Positions 1 to 8,124 of a stretch of DNA of 64,000 bases are shown here, in pieces. Source of the DNA: Bacillus licheniformis DSM 13 = ATCC 14580 (GTDB lineage: Bacteria; Bacillota; Bacilli; Bacillales; Bacillaceae); assembly GCF_000011645.1 (NCBI RefSeq), contig NC_006270.3, positions 1,795,501 to 1,859,500 of the forward strand, read 5' to 3'. The first letter of the stretch is position 1, and every line of letters begins with the position of its first letter. A model generated the notes under the pieces. It saw nothing but the letters and a program-made list of their open reading frames with translations, was not told the DNA's origin and ran no database searches. Both the position numbers and the translations under genes were made by a program.

Positions 1-780
1 ATGGCTTTATTACAAAAAACAAGAAAGATTAATGCAATGCTGCAAAATGCGGCAGGGAAGCCGGTTAATTTTAAAGAAATGGCCGAAACGCTTCGCGATG
101 TGATTGATTCGAACATTTTCGTCGTCAGCCGCAGAGGAAAGCTTCTCGGTTTCTCGATCAACCAGCAGATCGAAAATGACCGGATGAAAAAAATGCTTGA
201 AGAGCGCCAGTTTCCTGAAGATTATACAAAAAGCCTGTTCAACATTCCGGAAACGTCATCTAACCTTGACATCAACAGCGAATACACAGCTTTCCCTGTG
301 GAAAACCGCGATTTGTTCCAAGCGGGTCTGACCACGGTCGTTCCGATCATCGGAGGAGGCGAAAGACTGGGCACCTTGATTCTGTCCCGCCTTCAGGAGA
401 AATTCGAGGATGACGATCTGATCCTTGCCGAATATGGCGCCACTGTCGTAGGAATGGAAATTCTCAGAGAGAAAGCGGAAGAGATCGAAGAGGAAGCGCG
501 CAGCAAAGCGGTCGTTCAAATGGCGATCAGTTCACTATCTTACAGCGAGCTTGAAGCAATTGAACATATTTTTGAGGAGCTTGACGGAAATGAAGGCCTG
601 CTTGTCGCTAGTAAAATTGCAGACCGCGTCGGCATCACCCGCTCGGTCATTGTCAACGCGCTCCGTAAACTTGAAAGCGCCGGTGTCATTGAATCAAGGT
701 CACTAGGGATGAAAGGCACATACATCAAAGTGCTGAACAACAAATTTTTGATGGAGTTAGAAAAACTAAAGTCTCATTAA
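1..780 (+). CDS. codY: GTP- and branched-chain-amino-acid-sensing global repressor CodY
   Basis: CodY is a cytoplasmic pleiotropic regulator that binds DNA better when loaded with isoleucine/leucine/valine and GTP, and represses stationary-phase, nitrogen and motility genes in Firmicutes. The 259-aa length is the family norm. Residues ~1-155 form the GAF-type effector domain; the C-terminal part carries the winged helix-turn-helix (ASKIADRVGITRSVIVNALR, about residues 203-222). The window begins at its ATG, so the upstream neighbours (hslUV in relatives) are not visible. It ends at a strong terminator, so it is transcribed separately from the flagellar operon, which has a CodY-box-like site in its promoter region. 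Identification is by near-identity to the known protein. Confidence 0.98.
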   Translation: MALLQKTRKINAMLQNAAGKPVNFKEMAETLRDVIDSNIFVVSRRGKLLGFSINQQIENDRMKKMLEERQFPEDYTKSLFNIPETSSNLDINSEYTAFPVENRDLFQAGLTTVVPIIGGGERLGTLILSRLQEKFEDDDLILAEYGATVVGMEILREKAEEIEEEARSKAVVQMAISSLSYSELEAIEHIFEELDGNEGLLVASKIADRVGITRSVIVNALRKLESAGVIESRSLGMKGTYIKVLNNKFLMELEKLKSH

Positions 781-787
781 AAGGCGA

Positions 788-821
788 AAGCCGCAGAACA
801 TGCCGTTCTGCGGCTTTTTTT
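788..821 (+). terminator. Intrinsic terminator after codY
   Basis: A 10-bp perfect stem (GCCGCAGAAC at 790-799, GTTCTGCGGC at 805-814) with a 5-nt loop is followed by seven T. It closes the codY transcript 8 bases after the stop codon. Confidence 0.93.
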
Positions 822-924
822 ATTTCATGTTTTAAACTATATTATCGTAATTTTTTCATATCAAAAAACAACTAAAACGCGGTGCAAAATCAATGCGTTA
901 CTTGAATAAAAGATATACTAACAT

Positions 925-939
925 AATTTTTTGAAACTT
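925..939 (+). promoter_or_regulatory. Candidate CodY box upstream of the fla/che promoter
   Basis: AATTTTTTGAAACTT matches the CodY consensus AATTTTCWGAAAATT at 13 of 15 positions (mismatches at positions 7 and 13). It ends three bases before the proposed -35. CodY repression of fla/che is known in B. subtilis; assignment of this exact site is inference. Confidence 0.6.
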
Positions 940-941
940 TA

Positions 942-971
942 ATGAACGTAACATTACATAGTTCTTATAAT
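942..971 (+). promoter_or_regulatory. Candidate sigma-A promoter of the fla/che operon
   Basis: A perfect TATAAT (966-971) is preceded at 18 nt by a poor -35 (ATGAAC, 942-947). A weak -35 fits a promoter that needs an activator; SwrA with DegU does this in B. subtilis. The start site would be near 978, giving a leader of about 155 nt before flgB. Confidence 0.5.
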
Positions 972-1041
972 CTAGGTCAAAATACCTATTCATAAAATAG
1001 ATATTTCTTACGATTTTTTTTTGCTTCCAGATCATAGACTT

Positions 1042-1076
1042 TAAGCCTATTATTCCTTACAATAGGCTTATGGTTT
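1042..1076 (+). promoter_or_regulatory. Hairpin in the flgB leader (attenuator-like)
   Basis: TAAGCCTATT (1042-1051) and AATAGGCTTA (1061-1070) form a perfect 10-bp stem with a 9-nt loop, followed by TGGTTTTT. It resembles a weak intrinsic terminator between the promoter and flgB. Whether it stops transcription is unknown. Confidence 0.5.
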
Positions 1077-1133
1077 TTACAATTCTCGACAAGATTTTAA
1101 GACAGATGGAAAAAGATTGGAGGTATTTGGACG

Positions 1134-1523
1134 GTGGATATATTTTCAGGAACGATACATAGACTAGAGGGAGCCTTGAATCAAGCGAACATTAAGCAAA
1201 AAGTCATAACGAACAATCTGGCCAATGTAGATACACCGAACTACAAGGCGAAAAAAGTATCCTTCAAAAATGTGCTGAATGAGGAGTCCTCCCGGATTAA
1301 TGCCATAAAAACAGACTATAGACACATTGACTTTAAAGGGAATGAGCCAAATTATTCAGTTGTGTCGAGAAAGAATACAACTTATCAAGAAAACGGGAAC
1401 AATGTGGACGTTGATCAGGAAATGAGTGAAATGGCGAAAAATCAAATCCAGTATCAAGCGCTGGTTGAAAGAATAAGCGGAAAATTCAACTCGCTAAGAA
1501 CCGCGATTACAGGAGGTAAATAA
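1134..1523 (+). CDS. flgB: Flagellar basal-body rod protein FlgB
   Basis: FlgB is a proximal rod subunit of the flagellar basal body, exported by the flagellar type III apparatus. The 129-aa product begins MDIFSGTIHRLEGAL and carries the rod-family N-terminal helix with the conserved NNLANVDTPNYKAKKVSF region (about residues 27-44). The start is GTG, chosen because GGAGG at 1119-1123 lies 10 bases upstream. It is the first gene of the fla/che operon; its TAA shares one base with the ATG of flgC. High similarity to Bacillus FlgB leaves no real alternative. Confidence 0.96.
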   Translation: MDIFSGTIHRLEGALNQANIKQKVITNNLANVDTPNYKAKKVSFKNVLNEESSRINAIKTDYRHIDFKGNEPNYSVVSRKNTTYQENGNNVDVDQEMSEMAKNQIQYQALVERISGKFNSLRTAITGGK

Positions 1524-1975
1524 TGGGGGTATTCAATAGCATCAACATTTCAGCTTCAGCGTTGACTGCACAGAGAGTCAGAATGGATACCGTTTCTTCC
1601 AACCTGGCAAACATGGATACGACGAGAGCGAAGCTGGTTGACGGACAGTGGCAGCCGTATAGAAGAAAGCTTGTATCGACGGCTCCGAAAGGCGAATCCT
1701 TTTCATCCGTTCTCCAATCATCGATGAATGCATCGGCGAGAGTCGGCGAAGGGGTGAAGGTGACCAAGATAAGCGAAGACAAAACACCGTTTAAGCTCGT
1801 TTATGATCCGACCCATCCCGACGCAAACGAAGACGGATACGTGCAGATGCCGAATGTCGATCCGCTAAAAGAGATGGTCGATTTAATGAGCAGCACAAGG
1901 TCATATGAAGCCAATGTCACAGCAATGAACGCGACAAAAGGAATGCTGATGAAAGCATTAGAAATCGGAAAGTAG
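1523..1975 (+). CDS. flgC: Flagellar basal-body rod protein FlgC
   Basis: FlgC is a second proximal rod subunit. The 150-aa product has the rod/hook N-terminal signature (ALTAQRVRMDTVSSNLANMD) and a C-terminal helix (VDLMSSTRSYEANVTAMNAT) typical of axial proteins that pair N- and C-terminal coiled coils. An AGGAGGT site (1511-1517) lies inside the end of flgB, and the ATG overlaps the flgB stop, which suggests translational coupling. Length and order match the Bacillus operon. Confidence 0.97.
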   Translation: MGVFNSINISASALTAQRVRMDTVSSNLANMDTTRAKLVDGQWQPYRRKLVSTAPKGESFSSVLQSSMNASARVGEGVKVTKISEDKTPFKLVYDPTHPDANEDGYVQMPNVDPLKEMVDLMSSTRSYEANVTAMNATKGMLMKALEIGK

Positions 1976-1988
1976 GGTGATGACACGA

Positions 1989-2306
1989 ATGGTTAATGGA
2001 ATCTCTCCGTTTGGAGTTCAATCCGTGCAGGCGGGAACGAATGCAACAAATCAGATCAAGAACAAGCAGGACGGTTCAGAGAACCAAGTCAGCTTTTCCA
2101 ACGTGCTGAAAGATTCTATCAATGCTTTGAATCAATCTCAAAATGAATCTGATAAACTGACAAACGCGCTTGCTCTCGGTCAGGATGTCAACCTTGATGA
2201 AGTGATGATTGCAGCCCAGAAGGCAAACATTACATTGACGGCTGCGACGGAATTCCGCAACAAAGCGGTTGAAGCTTATCAGGAAATCATGAGAATGCAA
2301 ATGTAA
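1989..2306 (+). CDS. fliE: MS-ring/rod junction protein FliE
   Basis: FliE joins the FliF MS ring to the rod and is an early export substrate. The C-terminal half (VMIAAQKANITLTAATEFRN onward, ending EIMRMQM) is the conserved FliE core. In-frame GTG (1977) and ATG (1980) codons exist upstream, but AGGGTG (1974-1979) is best spaced for the ATG at 1989, giving MVNGISPFG..., which fits the B. subtilis N-terminus. The product is 105 aa. It lies 13 bases after flgC. Confidence 0.94.
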   Translation: MVNGISPFGVQSVQAGTNATNQIKNKQDGSENQVSFSNVLKDSINALNQSQNESDKLTNALALGQDVNLDEVMIAAQKANITLTAATEFRNKAVEAYQEIMRMQM

Positions 2307-2356
2307 GAAAGGAGTCTGAAAGCGAAGAGAATTAGTGTAACTACCGGGGGAGTAAG

Positions 2357-3958
2357 ATGAATCGTAATTTATTGCAAATTAAAACGAAAATAACTGATTT
2401 TTGGAAAAACAGATCAAAGCTGCAGAAGATTCTGCTGATCGGCATTGTCGCTCTGGCAGTCATCCTGTCAATCATCATTGGAATTGTTGCTTCGTCAAAT
2501 AAAATGGTGCCGCTCTATAAAGATTTGTCAGCTGAAGAAACCGGCCAAATCAAACAGGTGCTCGATGAAAAAGGTATTCCATCTGAAGTTGCGACTGACG
2601 GTTCAGTCATCAAAGTTCCGGAAGAAAAAGTCGATGAACTGAAAGTCGATCTTGCCGCAGAGGGCCTTCCGAAAAGCGGGAGCATCGATTATTCATTCTT
2701 TGGCGAAAATGCCGGTTTTGGCATGACGGACAACGAATTTGACGTTTTGAAAGTGAAAGCCACGCAAACCGAGCTATCCAACCTCATCAAAGGAATAGAC
2801 GGGATTAAAGATTCGAAGGTTATGATTAACCTGCCGAAGGAATCCGTCTTTGTCGGAGAGGAAAAGCCGGAAGCATCCGCTTCGATTGTTCTTCAGGTGA
2901 AGCCCGGCCACACGCTTGATCAAAATGAAATCAACGGCCTTTATCATCTCGTATCGAAAAGCGTGCCGAACCTTGACCCGAAAAACATCGTGATCATGGA
3001 TCAAAACTCCACATATTACGATCAAACAGGCAAAGAGTCCGGTTCTTACGCCGACAGCTATTCTTCCCAAAGGGAAGTCAAGGCCCAGATCGAAAAGGAC
3101 CTGCAAAGACAAATCCAAACCATGCTCGGCACGATGATGGGACAGGATAAAGTGGTTGTATCCGTCACATCTGACATCGATTTCACAAAAGAAAACAGGA
3201 CGGAAGACCTGGTTGAACCTGTCGACAAAGAAAATATGGAAGGAATCACGGTCAGCGCAGAGCGCGTCAGTGAAACATATTCCGGACAGGGAGCACAAGC
3301 GGGAGGCGTCAACGGAACAGGTGAAAACGATGTAACGAACTATGCTGAAACAGAAGGCGGAACAGGCAACGGAGACTATGAGAAAAGCGAAGAACGAATC
3401 AACAATGAAGTCAACAGAATCCATAAAGAAATCGCTGAGAGCCCGTACAAAATCAGAGATCTGGGCGTCCAGGTCATGGTTGAACCGCCTGATGCAAACA
3501 ACCCGCAGTCACTGCCTGCTGAAAGGGAGGACGATATTAAAAAAATCCTCTCAACCATTGTGAAAACATCGATTGACAAGAACTATGAAGAAGAGCCTCT
3601 GACAGATGAGGATGTTGAAAATAAAATCGTTGTTTCTGTCCAATCGTTCGACGGCAAGCAGACAATCGATGAAGGAACGGAAACAGGCGGCATACCGATG
3701 TGGGCTTACATCGCAGGCGGAGCAGCGCTTGTTGCTGTAATCGGCCTCATCATCTGGCTTGTCAGAAGACGTAAAAATAGAGATGACGAATACGAGGAAG
3801 AATGGTATGAAACGCCTCAGGAGCCGATTCGGGTTGCTGATGTGAACAATGAAAAAGAGACAGAAGAAACTGTCAGACGAAAACAGCTTGAAAAAATGGC
3901 GAAAGACAAGCCTGAAGAATTCGCCAAATTACTGCGCAGCTGGCTGACCGAGGATTAG
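2357..3958 (+). CDS. fliF: Flagellar MS-ring protein FliF
   Basis: FliF forms the membrane-embedded MS ring that houses the export gate and carries the FliG rotor. The 533-aa product has a transmembrane segment near residues 24-46, a large extracytoplasmic region with ring-building modules (YscJ/FliF type, ~48-220), a polar low-complexity stretch (~300-345), a second membrane helix (~447-468) and a cytoplasmic C-terminal tail that binds FliG (ending KLLRSWLTED). The start is ATG after GGGGGAG. A 50-base gap from fliE contains no hairpin, so read-through is expected. Confidence 0.97.
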   Translation: MNRNLLQIKTKITDFWKNRSKLQKILLIGIVALAVILSIIIGIVASSNKMVPLYKDLSAEETGQIKQVLDEKGIPSEVATDGSVIKVPEEKVDELKVDLAAEGLPKSGSIDYSFFGENAGFGMTDNEFDVLKVKATQTELSNLIKGIDGIKDSKVMINLPKESVFVGEEKPEASASIVLQVKPGHTLDQNEINGLYHLVSKSVPNLDPKNIVIMDQNSTYYDQTGKESGSYADSYSSQREVKAQIEKDLQRQIQTMLGTMMGQDKVVVSVTSDIDFTKENRTEDLVEPVDKENMEGITVSAERVSETYSGQGAQAGGVNGTGENDVTNYAETEGGTGNGDYEKSEERINNEVNRIHKEIAESPYKIRDLGVQVMVEPPDANNPQSLPAEREDDIKKILSTIVKTSIDKNYEEEPLTDEDVENKIVVSVQSFDGKQTIDEGTETGGIPMWAYIAGGAALVAVIGLIIWLVRRRKNRDDEYEEEWYETPQEPIRVADVNNEKETEETVRRKQLEKMAKDKPEEFAKLLRSWLTED

Positions 3959-3971
3959 GAGGAGTATTGAA

Positions 3972-4988
3972 ATGGCAAAAATGAAACAAGACAGGCTTAC
4001 AGGCAAACAAAAAGCGGCCATTCTCATGATATCCTTAGGGCTTGATGTGTCAGCTTCCGTTTACAAGCATTTAACAGATGAAGAGATCGAAAGGCTGACG
4101 CTTGAAATATCAAATGTCAGAGCTGTATCACCTGAGAAAAAAGATGAGATTATTCAGGAATTTCATGAAACGGCTATTGCTCAAGAATATATTTCTCAAG
4201 GCGGCATTCATTACGCCAAGCAGGTGCTTGACAAAGCGCTCGGCGAAGACAAAGCCGCCAGCATTATCAACAGGCTGACATCGTCTCTTCAAGTCAGACC
4301 GTTCGATTTTGCCAGAAAAGCGGATCCCGAGCAGATTCTGAACTTTATCCAGCATGAGCACCCGCAGACGATCGCATTGATTCTGTCTTATCTCGATCCC
4401 GTGCAATCGGGTCAGATATTGTCAGAGCTGAATCAGGATGTGCAGGCAGAGGTTGCAAGAAGGATCGCTGTTATGGACAGGACGTCGCCGGAAATCATCA
4501 ATGAAGTCGAACAGATTCTGGAGCAAAAGCTATCGTCCACATTCACTCAGGACTACACGCAGACCGGCGGTATCGAAGCCGTAGTCGAAGTGTTGAACGG
4601 AGTTGACAGAGGTACGGAGAAAACGATCCTTGACGCCCTTGAAATTCAGGATCCTGAGCTTGCCGACGAGATTAAAAAGCGGATGTTCGTCTTTGAAGAT
4701 ATCGTTACGCTTGATAACCGCGCTATTCAAAGGGTTATCCGCGATGTGGAAAACGACGATCTGCTTCTTTCTCTCAAAGTGGCCAGCGAAGAGGTCAAAG
4801 ACATCGTCTTCAGCAACATGTCGCAGCGTATGGCTGAAACATTTAAAGAGGAAATGGAATTCATGGGCCCTGTGCGTCTGCGTGACGTAGAAGAAGCTCA
4901 ATCGAGAATCGTAAGCGTCATCCGAAGACTTGAAGAAGCAGGTGAGATCGTAATCGCCAGAGGCGGAGGAGATGATATCATTGTCTAA
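3972..4988 (+). CDS. fliG: Flagellar rotor/switch protein FliG
   Basis: FliG is the switch-complex subunit on the cytoplasmic face of the MS ring that interacts with the stator MotA and with FliM. The 338-aa product has N-terminal (FliF-binding), middle (EHPQTIALILSYLDP, the EHPQ motif that contacts FliM) and C-terminal (torque-generating, charged helix near LDNRAIQRVIRDVENDDLLL) domains. AGGAGGAG overlaps the fliF stop and sits well for the ATG. Its 3' end overlaps fliH. Confidence 0.98.
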   Translation: MAKMKQDRLTGKQKAAILMISLGLDVSASVYKHLTDEEIERLTLEISNVRAVSPEKKDEIIQEFHETAIAQEYISQGGIHYAKQVLDKALGEDKAASIINRLTSSLQVRPFDFARKADPEQILNFIQHEHPQTIALILSYLDPVQSGQILSELNQDVQAEVARRIAVMDRTSPEIINEVEQILEQKLSSTFTQDYTQTGGIEAVVEVLNGVDRGTEKTILDALEIQDPELADEIKKRMFVFEDIVTLDNRAIQRVIRDVENDDLLLSLKVASEEVKDIVFSNMSQRMAETFKEEMEFMGPVRLRDVEEAQSRIVSVIRRLEEAGEIVIARGGGDDIIV

Positions 4989-5739
4989 CATTATTAAACA
5001 GCGATTATCATCAATACCGAAAAAAGAAAGGCGGACGATTTCATTAAAGGAAGTCAAACTTCCTGAGACAGAAACCGAACTTGATACCGGACAGGATCCG
5101 GAATACCTCCTCGACCATGCCAGACAAGAAGCCGGAAAAATATACGAAAAAGCGAGCGCTGAACTCGAACAGGTCAGACGGCAAATCGAAGAGGAACGGT
5201 CAAGCTGGGAAACAGAACGCGAAGCGCTGATAGACCAGGCGAAACAAGAAGGCTTTCAAGCTGGATTTGAAGAGGGAAAGGCCGAGGCCCGAAGCGCTTA
5301 TCAAGCGTATTTGGATGAAGCCAATGCCATCGTCCGGGCGGCTAGACGTGACTATGAAGAAAAAATCGAACAATCATCCGAAGAAATTGTCGAACTTGCC
5401 GTGTCACTGGCTAAAAAAGTTTGGAATCAAAAGGCTGACGACAAAGAAGCTTTTACAGCCCTCGTAAAACAGGTGCTGTCGGAAATGAAGGAATTCGATG
5501 ACATTGCCATCTATGTAGATCCGGAGTACTACACCGAGGTTCAAAGCCACAAAAACGAACTTGAGCAGCTCCTCCAATACGGCGCCCATATCGCGATATA
5601 CGCCGATGAAAAAGCGCCGAAAGGAACGTGCTATGTTGAAACGGCTTTCGGAAGAATCGATGCAGGCATCGACACTCAATTGCAGCAGCTGAAACAAAAA
5701 CTGCTCAGCCTGCTTGAAACGGCAGGTGTTGTCCGGTGA
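4981..5739 (+). CDS. fliH: Flagellar export ATPase regulator FliH
   Basis: FliH is the peripheral stalk-like partner and negative regulator of the export ATPase FliI, delivering it and its cargo to the export gate. The protein is highly charged, with a long central coiled coil (~30-140) and a C-terminal FliH/HrpE-like domain (LAVSLAKKVWNQK onward). Two starts are possible: ATG at 4972, only one base after GGAGGA (4965-4970), or TTG at 4981 with ten bases of spacing. I prefer TTG (252 aa, MSNIIKQRL...). It overlaps fliG by 8 bases and its TGA overlaps the fliI ATG. Confidence 0.9.
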   Translation: MSNIIKQRLSSIPKKERRTISLKEVKLPETETELDTGQDPEYLLDHARQEAGKIYEKASAELEQVRRQIEEERSSWETEREALIDQAKQEGFQAGFEEGKAEARSAYQAYLDEANAIVRAARRDYEEKIEQSSEEIVELAVSLAKKVWNQKADDKEAFTALVKQVLSEMKEFDDIAIYVDPEYYTEVQSHKNELEQLLQYGAHIAIYADEKAPKGTCYVETAFGRIDAGIDTQLQQLKQKLLSLLETAGVVR

Positions 5740-7052
5740 TGCTCAAGCAGCTGCTTGAATGTATAGAAACCGCAGATTCCTACAAACGATACGGAAAAGT
5801 CAAACAGGCGGTCGGCCTGATGATTGAATCCAAAGGACCTGAATGTTCAATCGGCGATGTCTGCAAAATCTATACAAAAGGTGACGGGCCAAAGGCTATT
5901 AAAGCTGAAGTTGTCGGCTTCAAAGACCAAAATATTCTTCTGATGCCATATTTGGAAGCGGCCAATATTGCCCCCGGCAGCATTGTCGAAGCGACGGGCG
6001 AATCGCTTAGGGTCAAAGTCGGCTCCGGGTTGATCGGACAAGTTGTCGATGCATTCGGCAATCCGCTCGACGGCAGCGTGCTTCCGAAAGGTCTGGCTCA
6101 AGTATCGACAGACCAGGCGCCGCCTAATCCGATGAAAAGGCCGCCGATCAGAGAAAAAATGGCGGTCGGCGTCAGATCGATCGACAGTCTGCTGACCGTC
6201 GGAAAAGGACAGCGTGTCGGGATATTCGCCGGAAGCGGCGTCGGAAAAAGCACGCTTATGGGAATGATTGCGAGAGAGACGGCCGCAGACTTGAATGTCA
6301 TCGCTCTTGTCGGAGAGCGGGGCCGGGAAGTCAGGGAGTTCATAGAGAAAGATCTCGGCGAAGAAGGGCTGAAGCGAACGATCGTTGTAGTGGCTACATC
6401 TGACCAGCCGGCGCTGATGCGTCTGAAAGCGGCCTATACAGCAACAGCGATTGCCGAGTACTTCCGCGACAAAGGACAAAACGTCATGTTCATGATGGAC
6501 TCGGTGACAAGGGTCGCCATGGCCCAGAGGGAAATCGGCCTGGCGACGGGCGAACCGCCGACGACAAAAGGTTATACACCCTCAGTGTTCGCTATTTTAC
6601 CTAAGCTCTTAGAACGAACAGGAACGACGGAAAGCGGGTCAATAACTGCTTTCTATACGGTTCTTGTCGACGGCGATGATATGAATGAACCGATCGCCGA
6701 TACTGTAAGGGGAATCTTGGACGGCCATATCGTTCTTGACCGAGCCCTTGCGAATAAAGGCCAGTTTCCGGCAGTCAACATTTTAAAAAGCATCAGCAGG
6801 GTGATGTCGAACATCGCCGAGAAAGACCATATCAGAGCAGCGAACCGGTTCAGGGAAATGCTGTCAACCTATCAAAACTCAGAGGATCTGATCAACATAG
6901 GAGCCTATAAAAAAGGGTCTTCCAGAGAAATTGATGAGGCCATACAATTCCACCCTAAGCTGATCAGCTTCCTCAAGCAGGAAGTGGATGAAGCGGCATC
7001 GCTGGAAGAGAGCATTTCCTTATTAAAGAGTCTTACAGGAAGAGAGGATTAA
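5739..7052 (+). CDS. fliI: Flagellum-specific export ATPase FliI
   Basis: FliI is the hexameric ATPase of the flagellar type III export apparatus, related to the F1 beta subunit. The 437-aa product carries Walker A (GSGVGKST, ~165-172), a Walker B region (MFMMDSVTRVAMAQRE) and the family signature around PSVFAILPKLLERTG. I choose the ATG at 5739 rather than the preceding GTG because its A is the last base of the fliH stop, a coupled TGATG arrangement. It lies in the export-gene block fliH-fliI-fliJ. Confidence 0.98.
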   Translation: MLKQLLECIETADSYKRYGKVKQAVGLMIESKGPECSIGDVCKIYTKGDGPKAIKAEVVGFKDQNILLMPYLEAANIAPGSIVEATGESLRVKVGSGLIGQVVDAFGNPLDGSVLPKGLAQVSTDQAPPNPMKRPPIREKMAVGVRSIDSLLTVGKGQRVGIFAGSGVGKSTLMGMIARETAADLNVIALVGERGREVREFIEKDLGEEGLKRTIVVVATSDQPALMRLKAAYTATAIAEYFRDKGQNVMFMMDSVTRVAMAQREIGLATGEPPTTKGYTPSVFAILPKLLERTGTTESGSITAFYTVLVDGDDMNEPIADTVRGILDGHIVLDRALANKGQFPAVNILKSISRVMSNIAEKDHIRAANRFREMLSTYQNSEDLINIGAYKKGSSREIDEAIQFHPKLISFLKQEVDEAASLEESISLLKSLTGRED

Positions 7053-7054
7053 GA

Positions 7055-7498
7055 ATGGCTTATTCATTTAAATTTCAAAAGCTCCTCGAGCTTAAAGAAA
7101 ATGAAAAAGACCAATCATTTGCTGAATATCAGCACTCAGTTTCCGAATTCGAAAAGGTCGCGGAAAAGCTGTATGAAAGCATGAGCCAAAAAGAAACGCT
7201 GGAAAAAAACAAGGAAATCAAGATGCAGACGGGGATGAGCGTTCAGGAAATGCGGCATTATCAGCAATTTGTCACAAATCTTGAAACGACAATCTACCAT
7301 TATCAAAAGCTCGTCATGATGAAGAGAAATGAAATGAATGAAAAACAGCACGATTTGACGGAGAAAAATATCGAGCTGAAAAAATTTGAAAAAATGAAAG
7401 AAAAGCAGTTTGAAATGTATTCGCTGCAAAACAAAGCAAATGAGTTAAAGGAAATGGACGATATCTCCATTGCCCAGTACATAACTCAAGGAAGCTAG
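7055..7498 (+). CDS. fliJ: Flagellar export chaperone-like stalk protein FliJ
   Basis: FliJ is the small coiled-coil protein that sits in the FliI hexamer like the gamma subunit of F1 and helps escort export substrates. The 147-aa product is almost wholly charged heptad-type helix (for example VSEFEKVAEKLYESMSQKE), as expected. It starts two bases after the fliI stop, with AGAGGA upstream. Sequence conservation in this family is low, so the call rests on length, coiled coil and position. Confidence 0.93.
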   Translation: MAYSFKFQKLLELKENEKDQSFAEYQHSVSEFEKVAEKLYESMSQKETLEKNKEIKMQTGMSVQEMRHYQQFVTNLETTIYHYQKLVMMKRNEMNEKQHDLTEKNIELKKFEKMKEKQFEMYSLQNKANELKEMDDISIAQYITQGS

Positions 7499-7511
7499 GG
7501 GTAGAAAAACG

Positions 7512-8123
7512 ATGACCGAAGAAAAAAAAGCCGGTAAATTTCAGACATTTTTGTTTGTCATCGTCATTCCGCTGATCTTTTTAATCGTTGTAGCGTTCGT
7601 CGGCATGTGGCTTTTGGGCGTCAATTTTCAGGATGCAGCCTCAAAAATTCCCGTCGTAAAAGAGCTTGTGAAAAACGGCGAGGATCAGGACATAGATCAC
7701 GCAACTAAACAGCAGGAGAACAAAGCAGAAAAGCTCCAAAAGACGATCGATGAACAAAAAAGCGAAATCGAAACGCTGACGAGTGACTTAAAAACGAGTG
7801 ATCAAGAGATTAAAAGGCTGAAACAAAAAATCAGCTCGCTCGAAAAAACGGAAAAAGATGAAAAAGAGCAGGATAAAAAGAACGCCGAAGGTCAAGGAGA
7901 CGGAAAAGTCGTCAAAATTTATGAAAGCATGCAAAGCAATAAAGCTGCAAAAATTTTAAGCGAATTAAAAGAGGAAGAGGCAATCAATATTTTAGATTCT
8001 TTAAGCAAAAAGAAAGTGACTGAGATCCTCTCAAAAATGTCTCCTGATAAAGCGGCTGTATTCACAGAAAAGCTTGTGAAAAACGAGGCGAAAAACGAAG
8101 CGAAAAAAGAAGGGGGGGAATAG
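7512..8123 (+). CDS. ylxF: YlxF, membrane protein with MgtE-N-like repeat domain
   Basis: Precise role unknown; proteins of this type are annotated as MotE-like or flagellar accessory proteins. The 203-aa product has one N-terminal membrane helix (~16-38), a long charged coiled coil (~65-130) and a C-terminal block (KIYESMQSNKAAKILSEL and following) resembling the N-terminal helical repeat of MgtE magnesium channels. Topology predicts most of the protein outside the membrane. It lies between fliJ and fliK and is 1 base from fliK, so co-expression with the export/hook genes is clear. Confidence 0.85.
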   Translation: MTEEKKAGKFQTFLFVIVIPLIFLIVVAFVGMWLLGVNFQDAASKIPVVKELVKNGEDQDIDHATKQQENKAEKLQKTIDEQKSEIETLTSDLKTSDQEIKRLKQKISSLEKTEKDEKEQDKKNAEGQGDGKVVKIYESMQSNKAAKILSELKEEEAINILDSLSKKKVTEILSKMSPDKAAVFTEKLVKNEAKNEAKKEGGE

Positions 8124-8124
8124 C

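Larger units (their letters stand above)
822..1133 (+). other. codY-flgB intergenic control region of the fla/che operon
   Basis: This AT-rich stretch has no gene. In order it holds a CodY-box-like palindrome (925-939), a sigma-A-type -10 with a weak -35 (942-971), an AT-rich inverted repeat just past the expected start site (980-1006), and a 10-bp hairpin with a short T-rich tail (1042-1076). I looked for a sigma-D promoter (TAAA, ~15 nt, GCCGATAT) and saw no convincing match. Confidence 0.8.

Noticed and set aside
822..1133. Sigma-D promoter for fla/che
   Set aside because: No GCCGATAT-like -10 with TAAA at ~15 nt was found; weak partial matches near 908 were not good enough.
2774..3424. 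Minus-strand reading frame of 216 codons opposite fliF
   Set aside because: Shadow of fliF; no ribosome site, promoter or family resemblance.
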